64,000 nucleotides of DNA, taken from assembly GCF_015687175.1 (NCBI RefSeq), contig NZ_JADPQG010000002.1, forward strand, positions 372,001-436,000, written 5' to 3'. The notes below the pieces were generated by a model, which saw only the letters and a program-made list of their open reading frames with translations, had not been told where the DNA came from and made no database searches. Source of the DNA: Reinekea sp. G2M2-21. GTDB taxonomy: Bacteria > Pseudomonadota > Gammaproteobacteria > Pseudomonadales > Natronospirillaceae. Every line of letters begins with the position of its first letter. Within the stretch, counting starts at the first letter, position 1. The translations under genes and the position numbers were made by a program. This document shows positions 8,049 through 17,597 of this stretch, in pieces.

Positions 8049-8481
8049 GGAGCGGGAGTTTACCAACGCACTGGCTTCGATACCATTGTGGCAATACGCA
8101 ATTAACGTTTATCCGCACCATCAAGCGGATCTTTTACACTGGCAAGCGTCCCAAAACGCCAGCGTCAATATTTTACTCGCATTGGCATTTGCCCAGCACA
8201 ACCAACAAAGACTGCCCACTCAGTGGTGGCGTTATCCGCCGTTTAGCAGGGCGCAATCCTTAACCCGGCGAATACGATCACTGCGTCAAACTGCAAAAGG
8301 GGAGGCCTATTATCCTCAACTGAAAGATTGGGAGTTGATGATGGAGGGGGTCGAGATTCAACTGCTGCAGAGCATGATGCTTCCAGGCGATTGTCAGTCG
8401 AATATTGCAGAATACACGCAGTGTTTAAAATTGAAAAAAGGGGCCTTAGCCCCTTTTATTGATACGCTCGCGAACTGTTAA
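8047..8481 (+). CDS. TIGR02444/DUF2390 family protein
   Basis: The 144-residue soluble protein has the family pattern of a conserved FTNALASIPLW-type start, an alpha-helical tryptophan-rich body (LLHWQAS, WWRYPP) and a QLLQSM region. Function is unknown. In pseudomonads this gene neighbours an ABC-F ATPase and algP, exactly as here. Its start codon shares two bases with that of the ABC-F gene on the other strand, so the two genes cannot have separate 5' leaders without antisense transcription. Its last 46 bases contain the terminator of the opposing H1-like gene, and the two stop codons overlap. Confidence 0.8.
   Translation: MEREFTNALASIPLWQYAINVYPHHQADLLHWQASQNASVNILLALAFAQHNQQRLPTQWWRYPPFSRAQSLTRRIRSLRQTAKGEAYYPQLKDWELMMEGVEIQLLQSMMLPGDCQSNIAEYTQCLKLKKGALAPFIDTLANC
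8436..8457 (-). terminator. Terminator of the H1-like gene, inside a convergent coding region
   Basis: A 9-bp stem (AAAAGGGGC/GCCCCTTTT) with a CTTA loop is followed on the minus strand by TTTTTT. It lies 21 bases beyond the H1-like stop but entirely within the last codons of the TIGR02444-type gene. Confidence 0.75.
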
Positions 8482-9737
8482 GCGTCTTTTGTCGGATCAA
8501 AAATGCTACGGCCTTCCGTGGTTGGCGCGGTATTAACCACAGGTGCAACAGGTTTCGGCGCTTCAATTGGCTTGGTCGCTGGTGTAGCGGCGACCGGTGC
8601 TGGCTTTTGCGCTTCAGCCGGTTTTGCTTCCGGCGCTTTAACAACAGCTGCCGGTGCTTTTTCAGCAACAGGTTTAACGGGTGCTTTCTTGGCAACAGTT
8701 TTCTTCGCCGCAGGCTTTTTAGCAGGGGCTTTTTTAGCAACTGGCTTCTTAGCCTCTGCTTTTACTGGAGCGGCTTTCTTTGCTGCAGGCTTTTTGGCGG
8801 CCGCTTTCTTAGCAGGCGCTTTTTTCGCAACCGCTTTTTTCTCAGCGGGCTTGACAGCCGCCTTCTTCGCTGCCTTCTTAGCAGGGGCTTTCTTTGCTAC
8901 TGCTTTCTTTGCCGCAGGTGCTGCAGCTTCTTTTTTAGCGGCTGGCTTTTTCGCTGCAGCTTTTTTAGCAGCGGGTTTCTTGGCAGTTGCTTTTTTAGCT
9001 TTGGCTTTTTCTTTCTCAGCGGCTTTCTTTGCAGCCAATTTCGCTTTTTCAGCTGCTTTTTTTGCTGCTAACTTAGCCTTGGCAGCGGCTTTCTTCGCTG
9101 CAGCCTTTGCCTTTTTAGCGGCAGCAGCAGCGGCTTTCTTCTCAGCAAGTGCCGCTTTCTTGGCAGCGTCAGCCGCTTTTTTTGCCTCGGCTTTCGCACG
9201 TGTCTGGCGGGCCTTGTCTTCATCTTTACGCAGTTTGTCGATACCGGCAGCAACGGTCTTCGCCAATGCGCTTTCAAACTTCAGGACTTCCTGAGTCGCT
9301 TTTGCAGATTCCAATGCAGCTTTGGTTTCTGCGACAGAGGCTTTGGCCACTTCTACAGCTTCGGACGCTTTAACAACTGCAGCTTTGTTCGCCGCTGTGT
9401 TTGATTTCTTCGCCTTGGCGACAGCCTTAGCCTTCTTACCAGCTTCTGTTTTGGCTTTTTTATTTGCCGCTGCCAGCTGTTTTGTCAAAGTTGCTACCGA
9501 TTTAACGGCATCGTTCAGCGATTTTTCCTGGGCTTTTGCTACTTTCGCTTCTAAAGCAACCAGTTCTTTTTTCAACTGATCCACTTCAGAAACAACAGCT
9601 TTTACCACAGATGGTTTTTTCGCTACCGGCTTTTTAGCAGCTGCCTTTTTTGCAGGTGCTTTTTTTGCAGGTGCTTTCTTCGTTGCAACTTTTGTCGTTG
9701 TTGCTTTTTTAGTAGCTTTTTTCTTTGCAGCGGCCAT
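8478..9737 (-). CDS. Histone H1-like Lys/Ala-rich protein (AlgP-like)
   Basis: This 419-residue protein is almost wholly Lys, Ala and Pro. A basic N-terminus (residues 1-45, repeats of KKAPAKKAP) leads to a less repetitive, helical section with heptads (about 46-180), then about 190 residues of KKAAAKK/KKPAAKK repeats like the C-terminal tail of histone H1, and an acidic-ending tail (IFDPTKDA). It should bind nucleic acid nonspecifically. Proximity to rsd/algQ and a TIGR02444 gene matches the algQ-algP region of Pseudomonas, so it is probably the AlgP counterpart, although the N-terminal part is not clearly the same. The repeats invite length variation between strains. It has its own terminator at 8436-8457. 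Confidence 0.85.
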   Translation of the reverse strand: MAAAKKKATKKATTTKVATKKAPAKKAPAKKAAAKKPVAKKPSVVKAVVSEVDQLKKELVALEAKVAKAQEKSLNDAVKSVATLTKQLAAANKKAKTEAGKKAKAVAKAKKSNTAANKAAVVKASEAVEVAKASVAETKAALESAKATQEVLKFESALAKTVAAGIDKLRKDEDKARQTRAKAEAKKAADAAKKAALAEKKAAAAAAKKAKAAAKKAAAKAKLAAKKAAEKAKLAAKKAAEKEKAKAKKATAKKPAAKKAAAKKPAAKKEAAAPAAKKAVAKKAPAKKAAKKAAVKPAEKKAVAKKAPAKKAAAKKPAAKKAAPVKAEAKKPVAKKAPAKKPAAKKTVAKKAPVKPVAEKAPAAVVKAPEAKPAEAQKPAPVAATPATKPIEAPKPVAPVVNTAPTTEGRSIFDPTKDA

Positions 9738-9892
9738 GACCCCAGTCCTCTATTTTTTGAAGGTATTTTCCAGCTTTATCGACCAGAATTACCTAAGCAT
9801 TACATCAATGATTTTCCGACGACGTACTATTGTCATCCGACACGAAAAATTCAAGCGTTTGTTTCGATTTTAATCAAGTTTTTGGCGAATAT

Positions 9893-10600
9893 TCAGTGTG
9901 TATCGATCCAATCAACCAATTTCTGCCAATCCGTGACATCGGATTTGTGCGCATTGTTTAAATCGTGAATGCCCAGACCGTATTCTGAGGCTCGAATATA
10001 AAATTGAGTATCACGAAAAGACGCGATGAAAGGGATCTTCAAACTCTTTAAAAACAGCTCTAATTTTGAGTACACCAGAGTGTTTTTACGGACACGGTTT
10101 GCAACCACGGCAATGCGCCGGGGATTCGTTCGAAAGGCGGGTGTTAAAAACAATTCTTTGATAAAGAAAGTGGTGGCGCGAATATCAATGGGTGAGGGTG
10201 TCACCGGAATCACTATGTAATCACATTCGCGAACCAGGTCATTGAGTAACATCCCGGTTAAGCCAGCGGGTGTATCAATGACCACTTTCGTTGTTTCGGC
10301 AGGCAAGTTCCGTAAATACCAGGTTCGGGTAACCTGAGTCGTCGACTTCTTAAAAGCTGATACACCATGAATTTTTGATCGGTTGGATTGCCGCAATTGC
10401 AACCACTGTATCGCTGAACCCTGCGGGTCAAAGTCGATTAGAGCGCAATGCTCATCGCGTGCGGCAAAGAAACTGGACAGATTGGTCGCAATGGTTGTTT
10501 TTCCACTGCCACCTTTGGCATTTGCGATCAACACCCGTTTAGGAGTCGGCGCATTAATGACTCTTGCTGTTGTTTCAGAATGTGGTGTCGTGGTTGCCAT
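9893..10600 (-). CDS. Orphan ParA/MinD-type ATPase
   Basis: The 235-residue product has the deviant Walker A of the ParA family (AKGGSGKTT, about residues 26-34), the A' motif LIDFDPQGSAIQW and Walker B VVIDTPAG. There is no N-terminal helix-turn-helix as in plasmid-type ParA. Such ATPases bind DNA nonspecifically and position cargo (plasmids, carboxysomes, chemoreceptors) through an adaptor. No ParB gene or parS lies nearby. The ATG at 10598-10600 follows GGGAG; the open frame continues to 10648 but lacks a site. It lies 44 bases behind the WD40 lipoprotein gene on the same strand and 155 bases before the H1-like gene. Confidence 0.88.
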   Translation of the reverse strand: MATTTPHSETTARVINAPTPKRVLIANAKGGSGKTTIATNLSSFFAARDEHCALIDFDPQGSAIQWLQLRQSNRSKIHGVSAFKKSTTQVTRTWYLRNLPAETTKVVIDTPAGLTGMLLNDLVRECDYIVIPVTPSPIDIRATTFFIKELFLTPAFRTNPRRIAVVANRVRKNTLVYSKLELFLKSLKIPFIASFRDTQFYIRASEYGLGIHDLNNAHKSDVTDWQKLVDWIDTH

Positions 10601-10644
10601 GTGTACTCCCGCCATGCGCCTCCATGCTAGCAGATTTTCGCCAA

Positions 10645-11595
10645 TCAAAAAGCATACAAATAACCATTTGAGCCAATCGCAAGCAATTGGGTCCCCCTCC
10701 AGGCTAAATCGAGCACAATGGCACTTTTAAATGCTTGCTTACCTTCCGTGCCGATTTGCCACGTAGCGGTTTTTTCCCCAGTCCGGGCATCAAATTCAAA
10801 AATGTTACGATGGGTAGTTCCGACCAAGAGGCGACTGTCACCGACAAACTCTGCACTGTAGAGTCTGAATTTAGCGGTATTGAGACTGCTGATGATCTGC
10901 CGACGAGGAAGGTTCCAAAGTTCCGATTTTTCATTTGCAGGAGTAATCAAGGCGATTGTGCCACTTCGACTGAAGCGGACCAGGGAAACCTGATTATTGA
11001 ACTGAAACGTGCGGATCAATTCAGCGTTGCGCAGATTCCACAGTTTCGCAGTAGTGTCTTCCGACCCGGTGAGCACCAGACCCGAGGCAACATTCAAGCT
11101 GACCGAGGATACCGGCCCCGCATGGAGAAATTCGCGCAATACGCCACCGTTTTGAGCGTCAAACAATACCGCTTTGTTGTTATCGAGACCCAACAGAGCA
11201 AAACGACCGTCGGCCGACAAGTCCACGGCTTCGATTCTGGCAGGCGCCGACCAAAACCAAATCGGTTGGCCATTGGTTGTATTCCACAAAACCAGGTTGT
11301 AATAGTTAGCCGTGAGTGCAAATTTGCCATCGTCCGATAGATCGGTATAAAGGATTTCCGTCACAAAACCTTCTTTGTGATTCCAATTGAAATTGCGTGC
11401 GATCTTTGTAAGGTCCCAATAGGAACCACCATGTTGGAATGATCCTAAGACCATGCCTCGACCCTGCAGATCAATGGACGCCGCGTAAGCCCCATTGAGG
11501 GCAACCTGCCATTTTTGCTCAGGCTTAGTTGGCAGACATCCAACTAGCCAGAACATTAACGACACCAAGAGCAGCGTCTGACGGAAAAAATTCAT
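10645..11595 (-). CDS. WD40-repeat lipoprotein
   Basis: The 316-residue product has a lipoprotein signal ending in the lipobox LVGC (Cys20), so it should be membrane-tethered on the periplasmic side. The rest is about six to seven WD40-like blades with typical blocks such as GLVLTGSEDTTAKLWNL and DGRFALLGLDNNKAVLFD, forming a beta-propeller for protein contacts. It contains no enzyme motif. The gene lies upstream of the ParA-type ATPase and probably shares its transcript. Rsd lies upstream, separated by a terminator at 11706-11727. Its partner and role are unknown. Confidence 0.85.
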   Translation of the reverse strand: MNFFRQTLLLVSLMFWLVGCLPTKPEQKWQVALNGAYAASIDLQGRGMVLGSFQHGGSYWDLTKIARNFNWNHKEGFVTEILYTDLSDDGKFALTANYYNLVLWNTTNGQPIWFWSAPARIEAVDLSADGRFALLGLDNNKAVLFDAQNGGVLREFLHAGPVSSVSLNVASGLVLTGSEDTTAKLWNLRNAELIRTFQFNNQVSLVRFSRSGTIALITPANEKSELWNLPRRQIISSLNTAKFRLYSAEFVGDSRLLVGTTHRNIFEFDARTGEKTATWQIGTEGKQAFKSAIVLDLAWRGTQLLAIGSNGYLYAF

Positions 11596-11705
11596 GAGTT
11601 TTAATCGGTGCTGACTTCAAATGCAGTGTAGCACCACTGGTTAAATGAGCGAGAAAAGGCCGCTTGAAGACCCAAATCCTCAAAAAACAGAAGCGCGATA
11701 TAGCA

Positions 11706-11727
11706 AAAAACCCGCAGGGGCGGGTTT
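11706..11727 (-). terminator. Rho-independent terminator of rsd
   Basis: Stem AAACCCGC/GCGGGTTT with AGGG as loop, followed on the minus strand by TTTTTTGC. It is located 34 bases downstream of the rsd stop. Confidence 0.85.
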
Positions 11728-11760
11728 CAGATCTGAGCTGATATATTCAGCAAGCGCCAG

Positions 11761-12225
11761 TCAGGCGATCACTTTCTTATGGACGTTATGCAAACGCTCG
11801 ATAAGCTGATCTTCCATGTCAAAGCGTTCGGTCATTTTCTCACCGAGTGCTGACAAGTCTTCTTTAAGCGATTGAATGTTCATTTCAACATGATCGGCAG
11901 AGATGTATTTGTCATTAAAATCGAGGACTAGCTGTGTGTACTCTTCTATCTTCGGATACAGTTCGCGCGCTAACTCGATACCGCCATCATCAAATTCCTT
12001 GGCTTCGCGGAATAATTGTTCATAGATTTCAAAGTGGCCTTCGGAGACATAATCCACCAGCTGTTGGCAAAAACGCTGCAAATGGTCACTTAATTCGTCT
12101 TTTCCCTGTGCGTCCTGAATGGCGAAATAACTGATGAGAGCTTGTTGGCGATCTGCCAACCATCGGTCAATCATTTCATGTGTCCCACCCCAACGTTCCT
12201 GAGCTGTTTTGCAATTTTCCAACAT
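11761..12225 (-). CDS. rsd: Anti-sigma-70 factor Rsd/AlgQ
   Basis: This 154-residue helical protein starts MLENCKTAQERWGG, followed by IDRWLADRQ, the signature beginning of Rsd/AlgQ. Length fits the family (about 150-160). Rsd binds region 4 of the housekeeping sigma factor and helps shift polymerase to alternative sigmas; in Pseudomonas AlgQ influences alginate and siderophore genes. It is monocistronic by its terminator. The AlgP-like gene lies 2 kb downstream, matching the known algQ-algP association but with two extra genes inserted (WD40 lipoprotein and ParA-type). Confidence 0.93.
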   Translation of the reverse strand: MLENCKTAQERWGGTHEMIDRWLADRQQALISYFAIQDAQGKDELSDHLQRFCQQLVDYVSEGHFEIYEQLFREAKEFDDGGIELARELYPKIEEYTQLVLDFNDKYISADHVEMNIQSLKEDLSALGEKMTERFDMEDQLIERLHNVHKKVIA

Positions 12226-12530
12226 AAAAATGACCTGTATTGAGACGGCAATGCCTGCCGTTGTCGCTTAATAGTGTTCTTACAATATAAGCGTTGCCAC
12301 CGCATCAGACAACTGTCATCAACAAATTGACTGTTCGGCTTCAGAGCCATAAGACACGAAACAACACTAATTATAACCCCATGACAGCGCGTGCATTTCA
12401 CTCCAGAGAACGTCAATGACGGTGATAAACAAAGCATTAACGGCTTTTTTACAGAGGTTAAGCTTTGCCTTTGCTGGCCGATACTCTGGGATAACCTATA
12501 CTCTTTTGGCACCTTACATTGGGATTACGC
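12226..12530. other. 305-base divergent intergenic region between rsd and the FliL-like gene
   Basis: The region must hold both divergent promoters. I see a candidate -10 hexamer TATACT at 12508-12513 ahead of the FliL-like gene but no convincing -35. No RNA gene or conserved small frame was recognised. Confidence 0.4.
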
Positions 12531-12956
12531 ATGCTCCATCCAGCTATTTTGCGCCGTTTCGTCGCCTTGTTCGCAACGATTTTATGCCTTGCCTTAGCGA
12601 CACATACGGCTGCGGAAGACCCACCAGCGGCAGTTGGACCATCTTATGTAGATTTGGAACCGGCATTTACCTTGAATTACGGCGACCCTAAACGAACCCG
12701 TTATTTGCAGGCGTCGATCACATTACGCGTTAGAGACGCAGCTGCGGCTTTGGAAGTGACCGCTCATTCTGACGCCATCCGGCACCAGATCATCATGCTG
12801 TTTTCGCGTCAGCCAGCGGAAAAAATCCGCAGCAGTGCCGGGCGTGATGAAATATTGGAGCAAGCGTTGAGGGAACTACAGGATTTGATGTTGAAGGAGA
12901 CGGGTAAAACACTGATTGACCGAGTGCTGTTCACTGCCTTCATTTTGCAGTCGTAA
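12531..12956 (+). CDS. FliL-family flagellar basal-body-associated protein
   Basis: The 141-residue protein starts with a basic stretch and one hydrophobic segment (about residues 8-27, possibly a cleaved signal). A FliL domain follows, with YVDLEPAFTLNY, RYLQASITLRV, HSDAIRHQIIMLF and the closing VLFTAFILQ. FliL proteins ring the stator in the inner membrane and support torque or swarming. The flagellar operon copy normally lies beside fliM; this one stands alone, so it is probably the second, FliL-like paralogue found in many gammaproteobacteria. ATG at 12531 was chosen over an upstream TTG. Confidence 0.78.
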   Translation: MLHPAILRRFVALFATILCLALATHTAAEDPPAAVGPSYVDLEPAFTLNYGDPKRTRYLQASITLRVRDAAAALEVTAHSDAIRHQIIMLFSRQPAEKIRSSAGRDEILEQALRELQDLMLKETGKTLIDRVLFTAFILQS

Positions 12957-12959
12957 GGG

Positions 12960-13160
12960 TTAGGCCATTCTTTTATGGGCACGATCTTTCATCGCTCGCC
13001 GATATTGACTTAAGCCATCGTCCCAGCCGGCTTCCCATGCGGCAATGAGAACATCGTTCTGATACGGGCAAAAGTCGCTTTCCTTTCCGGCCAGACCAGT
13101 CATATAACCTTGCTGGTAGGCTTTGTTGAGCGAATCCAAAGTCCATTGGGTTTCTGTCAT
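12960..13160 (-). CDS. Ribosome modulation factor-like small protein
   Basis: The 66-residue basic protein carries the Rmf-type pattern AYQQGYMTGLAGK, CPYQ, then an AAWEAGWDDGL block. Rmf joins 70S ribosomes into inactive 100S dimers in stationary phase. This homologue is slightly longer than E. coli Rmf (55 residues) and has extra N- and C-terminal residues, so it may be a divergent paralogue. ATG at 13158-13160 follows AAGGAT; an upstream ATG at 13181 lacks a site. It is convergent with the FliL-like gene, with only three bases between the stops. Confidence 0.75.
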   Translation of the reverse strand: MTETQWTLDSLNKAYQQGYMTGLAGKESDFCPYQNDVLIAAWEAGWDDGLSQYRRAMKDRAHKRMA

Positions 13161-13383
13161 AACATCCTTTCTCCAGTGCATACGGTCGCTTTAAACCGTC
13201 AGACAAGCTGGTGTTTTGATCTGTACTGATAATGCGTGGTACCGATCCCTATGTCACGCATTGTAAACGATATATCATTGTAATGTGACTAACGAGTCAC
13301 AGATTAAACCGATAAGTGGTGGTTTTTTGGAGAACAGTGGCACTGCGTTAAAACAGCACAACTGTGCATCATTGACTGTCCGA

Positions 13384-14928
13384 TTATTGGCGTAAATATT
13401 CCGCCAGAAAATCGTCAAACGAACCTACATCGCTGGCTTCAATATCTTTTTGACGCCGCAAACTTTCCTCACTTAACGATTCATATTTCGCTTTGTCGTC
13501 AAGGGACAACGGCGCAGCAAACTGGTCGGCAAACTGTTGAGATTGCGCAAGACTGAACGCCTTATACGACCCTGCCTTTTTCACATCATCCAGCACGCGT
13601 TGGGATGGCAGCAAAGCCGGATTGTTGAGCTTATCGTGTTGAGCCTGACAAGCTTGGGTGTAGCATTGCGCACCATTTTTTTTATCGATCATTTGAGCAA
13701 ACTGACAAATGGAATCCACCAGCGTCGCAGCCAATTCTGGCAACTTGTGATCTTCCCCGAAATGGCGAATCAAAACTTCTGGATCACGTCCGTTAATAGC
13801 GACTCGGCGACTGTTGTTCTGCAAATGCATGCATTCTTCAGTGGAAATCGGGCGACTATCCTGCACCAGACACCAGAGTAAAAATAGATCCACAAAATTA
13901 ATCTGCTGATCATCGATACCCAGAGGCAGATAAGGATTCACATCCAGGCAACGCACTTCAATGTATTCCACGCCACGGTACCGAAGTGCGTGCAGCGGCT
14001 TTTCGCCGGAATAAGCAACCCGTTTGGGTCGGATATCCGAGTAATATTCGTTTTCAATCTGCAGAATACTGGTATTAAGTTGCTTATAAGCATCGCCCTC
14101 TTTTAGACCGATGGCTTCGTAGGCTGGATAGGGTTGCTGAATCGCTTCAGACAAGGTCTTGCCGTAAGATTCCAGTGAATTAAAACAGACAAACAGTTCG
14201 GCCTGTGCTTTGTTTGAGTACCCTAAGTCACTCATGCGTAAACTGGTGGCGTATGGATGGTACAGCGTATCCCCTATGCTCTGCAGATAATCCACACGAT
14301 GGTCGATGAAACTGCTATCCGCCGCAGGGGATGATCCAAACAAGTAAAGCAACAACCAGCTGTAGCGCCGGAAATTGCGAATCAAACCAAAGTATTCATC
14401 GGTTTTAAAATCCGTCAGGTCACCGGTTTTATGATTCACCAGCGCCCATTGGCGCCAAAATTCTTCACTCAGTGACCAGTTGTAATGCAACCCGGCAATG
14501 GTTTGCATTTTACGCCCATAGCGATGCCATAAACCGTGTCGGTAAATGGTTTTCAGGGTACCGATGTGACTCGATCCATATTGGGCAATAGGAATCTGTT
14601 CCTGCGCTGGCAACGCGGCTGGCATGCTGCCACTCCACAGGTATTCGTCCTGCAAATACTGAAAACTGAACCGATGTAGTTCATCCAATTCGTTCATCAA
14701 ACTTTTCTTGTCGGTATGCACTGACGTGATGAATTCCAACAGGCTTTCGGAATAATCGGTGGTAATAGACGGGTGCGTCAGCGCCGAACCCAAACCGGCA
14801 GGATGCGGTCGTTGGCTTATGTCACCGGCTTTGGTCACCCGCAGGGTTTCCCGTTCAATACCACGCTGAAAGGTAAAGGCATTACGGTGTAGTTCATTCA
14901 GTTGCTGCAGACGGGAAATGACAGGCAA
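13384..14928 (-). CDS. gshA: Glutamate-cysteine ligase
   Basis: The enzyme makes gamma-glutamylcysteine from glutamate, cysteine and ATP, the first step of glutathione synthesis. Proteobacterial GshA hallmarks are present: FQRGIERETLRV, LGSALTHPSITTDYSE, LLEFIT, GLHYNWSL and the metal-site region YIEVRCLDVNP. I chose the TTG at 14926-14928 because GAGGA lies 7 bases before it and because 514 residues matches E. coli GshA (518). Another TTG at 14983-14985 adds 19 residues but has no ribosome site. No gshB lies nearby. Confidence 0.93.
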   Translation of the reverse strand: MPVISRLQQLNELHRNAFTFQRGIERETLRVTKAGDISQRPHPAGLGSALTHPSITTDYSESLLEFITSVHTDKKSLMNELDELHRFSFQYLQDEYLWSGSMPAALPAQEQIPIAQYGSSHIGTLKTIYRHGLWHRYGRKMQTIAGLHYNWSLSEEFWRQWALVNHKTGDLTDFKTDEYFGLIRNFRRYSWLLLYLFGSSPAADSSFIDHRVDYLQSIGDTLYHPYATSLRMSDLGYSNKAQAELFVCFNSLESYGKTLSEAIQQPYPAYEAIGLKEGDAYKQLNTSILQIENEYYSDIRPKRVAYSGEKPLHALRYRGVEYIEVRCLDVNPYLPLGIDDQQINFVDLFLLWCLVQDSRPISTEECMHLQNNSRRVAINGRDPEVLIRHFGEDHKLPELAATLVDSICQFAQMIDKKNGAQCYTQACQAQHDKLNNPALLPSQRVLDDVKKAGSYKAFSLAQSQQFADQFAAPLSLDDKAKYESLSEESLRRQKDIEASDVGSFDDFLAEYLRQ

Positions 14929-15143
14929 AGGGGAATCCTCAATTTGGGTCGCTTCAAAGTATGGGGGCGATTCGAGGAACGTCAAGGCAGTCGATCGGCC
15001 ATTGTCACGGACATTGATATCATCGGCTCAGTGATGACGTGATAATTCCTAAATAGAGGATCGAAGAGAGCCGGCACCACCATTGCAGTGGCGCCAGTGA
15101 GAGCTTGGCATATATGCCCTGGGCAAACTGAGATGCTGGTCGA

Positions 15144-17468
15144 TTAGAGGCGAGCTTTCTTCTTCGACAACGCCTGATCGAACAGAGAATCTAACGTCGT
15201 TGACGGCGCGGCTTTCTGTTTCATTTTAGGCGCAGCGCCCCGGCGACCACCGCGTTCAGCTGAACCTGATTTCAATGAACCAGACTCGGCATGCTCATTG
15301 GCGTCGTCGTCCAAACGCATCGACAGCGCAATCCGTTTACGCGCGACATCCACATCCATGACTTTAACTTTAACAATGTCACCAGCCTTAACCACTTTGG
15401 AGGGATCATCAACAAAGGTATGACTCAAGGCTGAGATGTGTACCAAACCATCCTGGTGCACACCCACATCCACAAAGGCACCAAAGTGCGTTACGTTGGT
15501 TACAACGCCTTCCAGTGTCATGTTCAGACGCAGGTCGCTGAGCTTCTCGACACCGTCCTGAAATTCAGCGGTTTTAAATTCTGGGCGCGGGTCGCGTCCA
15601 GGTTTATCGAGTTCTTTAATGATGTCAGTCACCGTTGGCAAACCAAAGGTTTCATCGGTGTAGTCAGCGGCATTGAGCGCTTTCAGGAACTGCGTATCGC
15701 CAATGACATCACGAACCGATTTACCACTGGTGTCGACAATTTTGTTTACCACCGAGTAGGCTTCCGGATGCACACCGGAACGGTCCAACGGATCATCACC
15801 ATCCATAATGCGCAAGAAACCGGCGGCCTGCTCGAATGCTTTCGGTCCGAGACGGGCAACGTCTTTTAATTGTTTGCGAGAACGGAAGGCCCCATTGGCG
15901 TCGCGGTGCGCGACAATATTATTGGCAATGGTGCTGTTCAACCCGGAAACCCGAGCCAACAATGGCGCGGACGCTGTATTCAGATCCACACCAACCCCAT
16001 TTACACAGTCTTCAACAACCGCGTCCAGCTGACGGGCCAAAGCCACCTGCGAAACGTCGTGCTGATATTGACCGACCCCAATCGACTTCGGATCGATCTT
16101 CACCAGTTCCGCCAACGGATCTTGCAACCGGTGAGCAATAGAGATCGCACCACGGATCGTCACGTCCAGGTCGGGGTATTCTTTTGCAGCAAACTCCGAG
16201 GCGGAATAGATAGACGCCCCAGACTCATTCACCACAACTGCTTGCGCTTTGATTTGCGGGTAGTTCTTGAGCATACCTTTAACGAAACGTTCGGTTTCAC
16301 GACTAGCGGTACCGTTGCCGATGGCGATCAGTTCAACATTGTATTTTGCACACATGGCCACCAGAACCTGTTCCGATTCGGCGATACGGTTTTGCGGCGG
16401 CGTTGGGTAAATGGCGCAATGGTCGAGCACTTTGCCGGTGGCATCAACACACGCAACTTTGACACCGGTGCGCAGACCCGGATCCAAACCGATGGTGGCT
16501 TTCGGACCCGCTGGCGCAGCCAACAACAGATCTTTTAAATTCTTGGCGAACACATCAATCGCGCCCTGCTCAGAGGTCTCACGCACACGGCCAAACAAGT
16601 CCGTTTCGATATGGGTTAACAACTTGATTCGCCAGGTCCAACGGCACACATCCATCAACCATTTGTCTGCCGGGCGTGACTGGTCTTCTAAGCCAAACTG
16701 TTCTGCAACCATCATGGCACCAGTTCCTCCGGTGCGCGGATCTTCGTCTGGAATAACCAGAGACAATGACAATACACCTTCATTGCGGCCACGGAACATC
16801 GCTAATGCTCGGTGGCTGGGTACTTTATTGATGTTTTCATCGTGTTCGAAGTAGTCCTGAAATTTTTCGCCCTCGGACTCTTTACCGGGAATAACGCGCG
16901 CCTGAATCTGGCCATTTTGCCACATGAACTCACGCAGCTTTTTCAACAGCTGCGCATCTTCAGCGAAGCGTTCCATCAAAATATAGCGAGCACCGTCTAA
17001 GGCGGCTTTGGTGTCGGTGACTTCAGCCTCTGGGTTTAAATAATCGGCTGCCAATGTTTCAGGATCCAGCATGGGGTCGGCCAACAGGGCATCGGCCAGA
17101 GGTTCCAAACCGGCTTCAATGGCGATCTGGCCTTTGGTGCGACGCTTTTTCTTATAAGGCAGATACAGGTCTTCCAGTTCAGTCTTTGTATCGGAATTCA
17201 AAATGGCCTTTTTCAACTCGTCGGTCAGCTTACCCTGTTCTTCAATGCTGGCTAAAATCGAACTGCGCCGCTCTTCCATTTCCCGCAGATAACGCAAACG
17301 GTCTTCCAACGTTCTCAACTGGCCATCGTCCAGACCACCGGTAACTTCTTTTCGATAACGAGAGATAAAGGGAACGGTCGCGCCTTCATCCAACAGCGCA
17401 ACAGCGGCCATAACCTGGCGTTCCTGAACCTTTAACTCACTGGCAATTTTTTGTTCGATGGCAGACAT
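15144..17468 (-). CDS. tex: Tex transcription accessory protein (S1 domain)
   Basis: This 774-residue Tex/YhgF family protein has an N-terminal helical domain ([22 protein letters not shown]), a YqgF/RNase H-like domain ([16 protein letters not shown]), tandem helix-hairpin-helix motifs ([20 protein letters not shown]) and a C-terminal S1 RNA-binding domain ([19 protein letters not shown]) followed by a basic tail. Tex binds RNA and DNA and affects transcription and toxin expression. ATG at 17466-17468 follows AGGA. It appears monocistronic. Confidence 0.96.
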   Translation of the reverse strand: MSAIEQKIASELKVQERQVMAAVALLDEGATVPFISRYRKEVTGGLDDGQLRTLEDRLRYLREMEERRSSILASIEEQGKLTDELKKAILNSDTKTELEDLYLPYKKKRRTKGQIAIEAGLEPLADALLADPMLDPETLAADYLNPEAEVTDTKAALDGARYILMERFAEDAQLLKKLREFMWQNGQIQARVIPGKESEGEKFQDYFEHDENINKVPSHRALAMFRGRNEGVLSLSLVIPDEDPRTGGTGAMMVAEQFGLEDQSRPADKWLMDVCRWTWRIKLLTHIETDLFGRVRETSEQGAIDVFAKNLKDLLLAAPAGPKATIGLDPGLRTGVKVACVDATGKVLDHCAIYPTPPQNRIAESEQVLVAMCAKYNVELIAIGNGTASRETERFVKGMLKNYPQIKAQAVVVNESGASIYSASEFAAKEYPDLDVTIRGAISIAHRLQDPLAELVKIDPKSIGVGQYQHDVSQVALARQLDAVVEDCVNGVGVDLNTASAPLLARVSGLNSTIANNIVAHRDANGAFRSRKQLKDVARLGPKAFEQAAGFLRIMDGDDPLDRSGVHPEAYSVVNKIVDTSGKSVRDVIGDTQFLKALNAADYTDETFGLPTVTDIIKELDKPGRDPRPEFKTAEFQDGVEKLSDLRLNMTLEGVVTNVTHFGAFVDVGVHQDGLVHISALSHTFVDDPSKVVKAGDIVKVKVMDVDVARKRIALSMRLDDDANEHAESGSLKSGSAERGGRRGAAPKMKQKAAPSTTLDSLFDQALSKKKARL

Positions 17469-17597
17469 AAGAATCCTGAAAAAACTATGAATGGAATACG
17501 ATGACGAAGGCGCAATCATTAGGGCTTTTTGCCCGGATTGCAAGCCCTGTACAAAAAGCTAACTGGCTGATTTTACTCGGTTTTTAAAACACGAACT

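Noticed and set aside
8503-9294. Long plus-strand open frame (263 codons) rich in Phe, Ala and Leu
   Set aside because: It is the antisense of the Lys/Ala repeats of the H1-like gene; GCN/AAR codons read backwards give open frames without stops. No ribosome site or family pattern.
12171-12512. 113-codon minus-strand frame upstream of rsd
   Set aside because: Composition is not protein-like, it overlaps the start of rsd in another frame and has no ribosome site.
15438-16854. Several plus-strand frames within tex
   Set aside because: All are antisense shadows of the well-supported tex gene.
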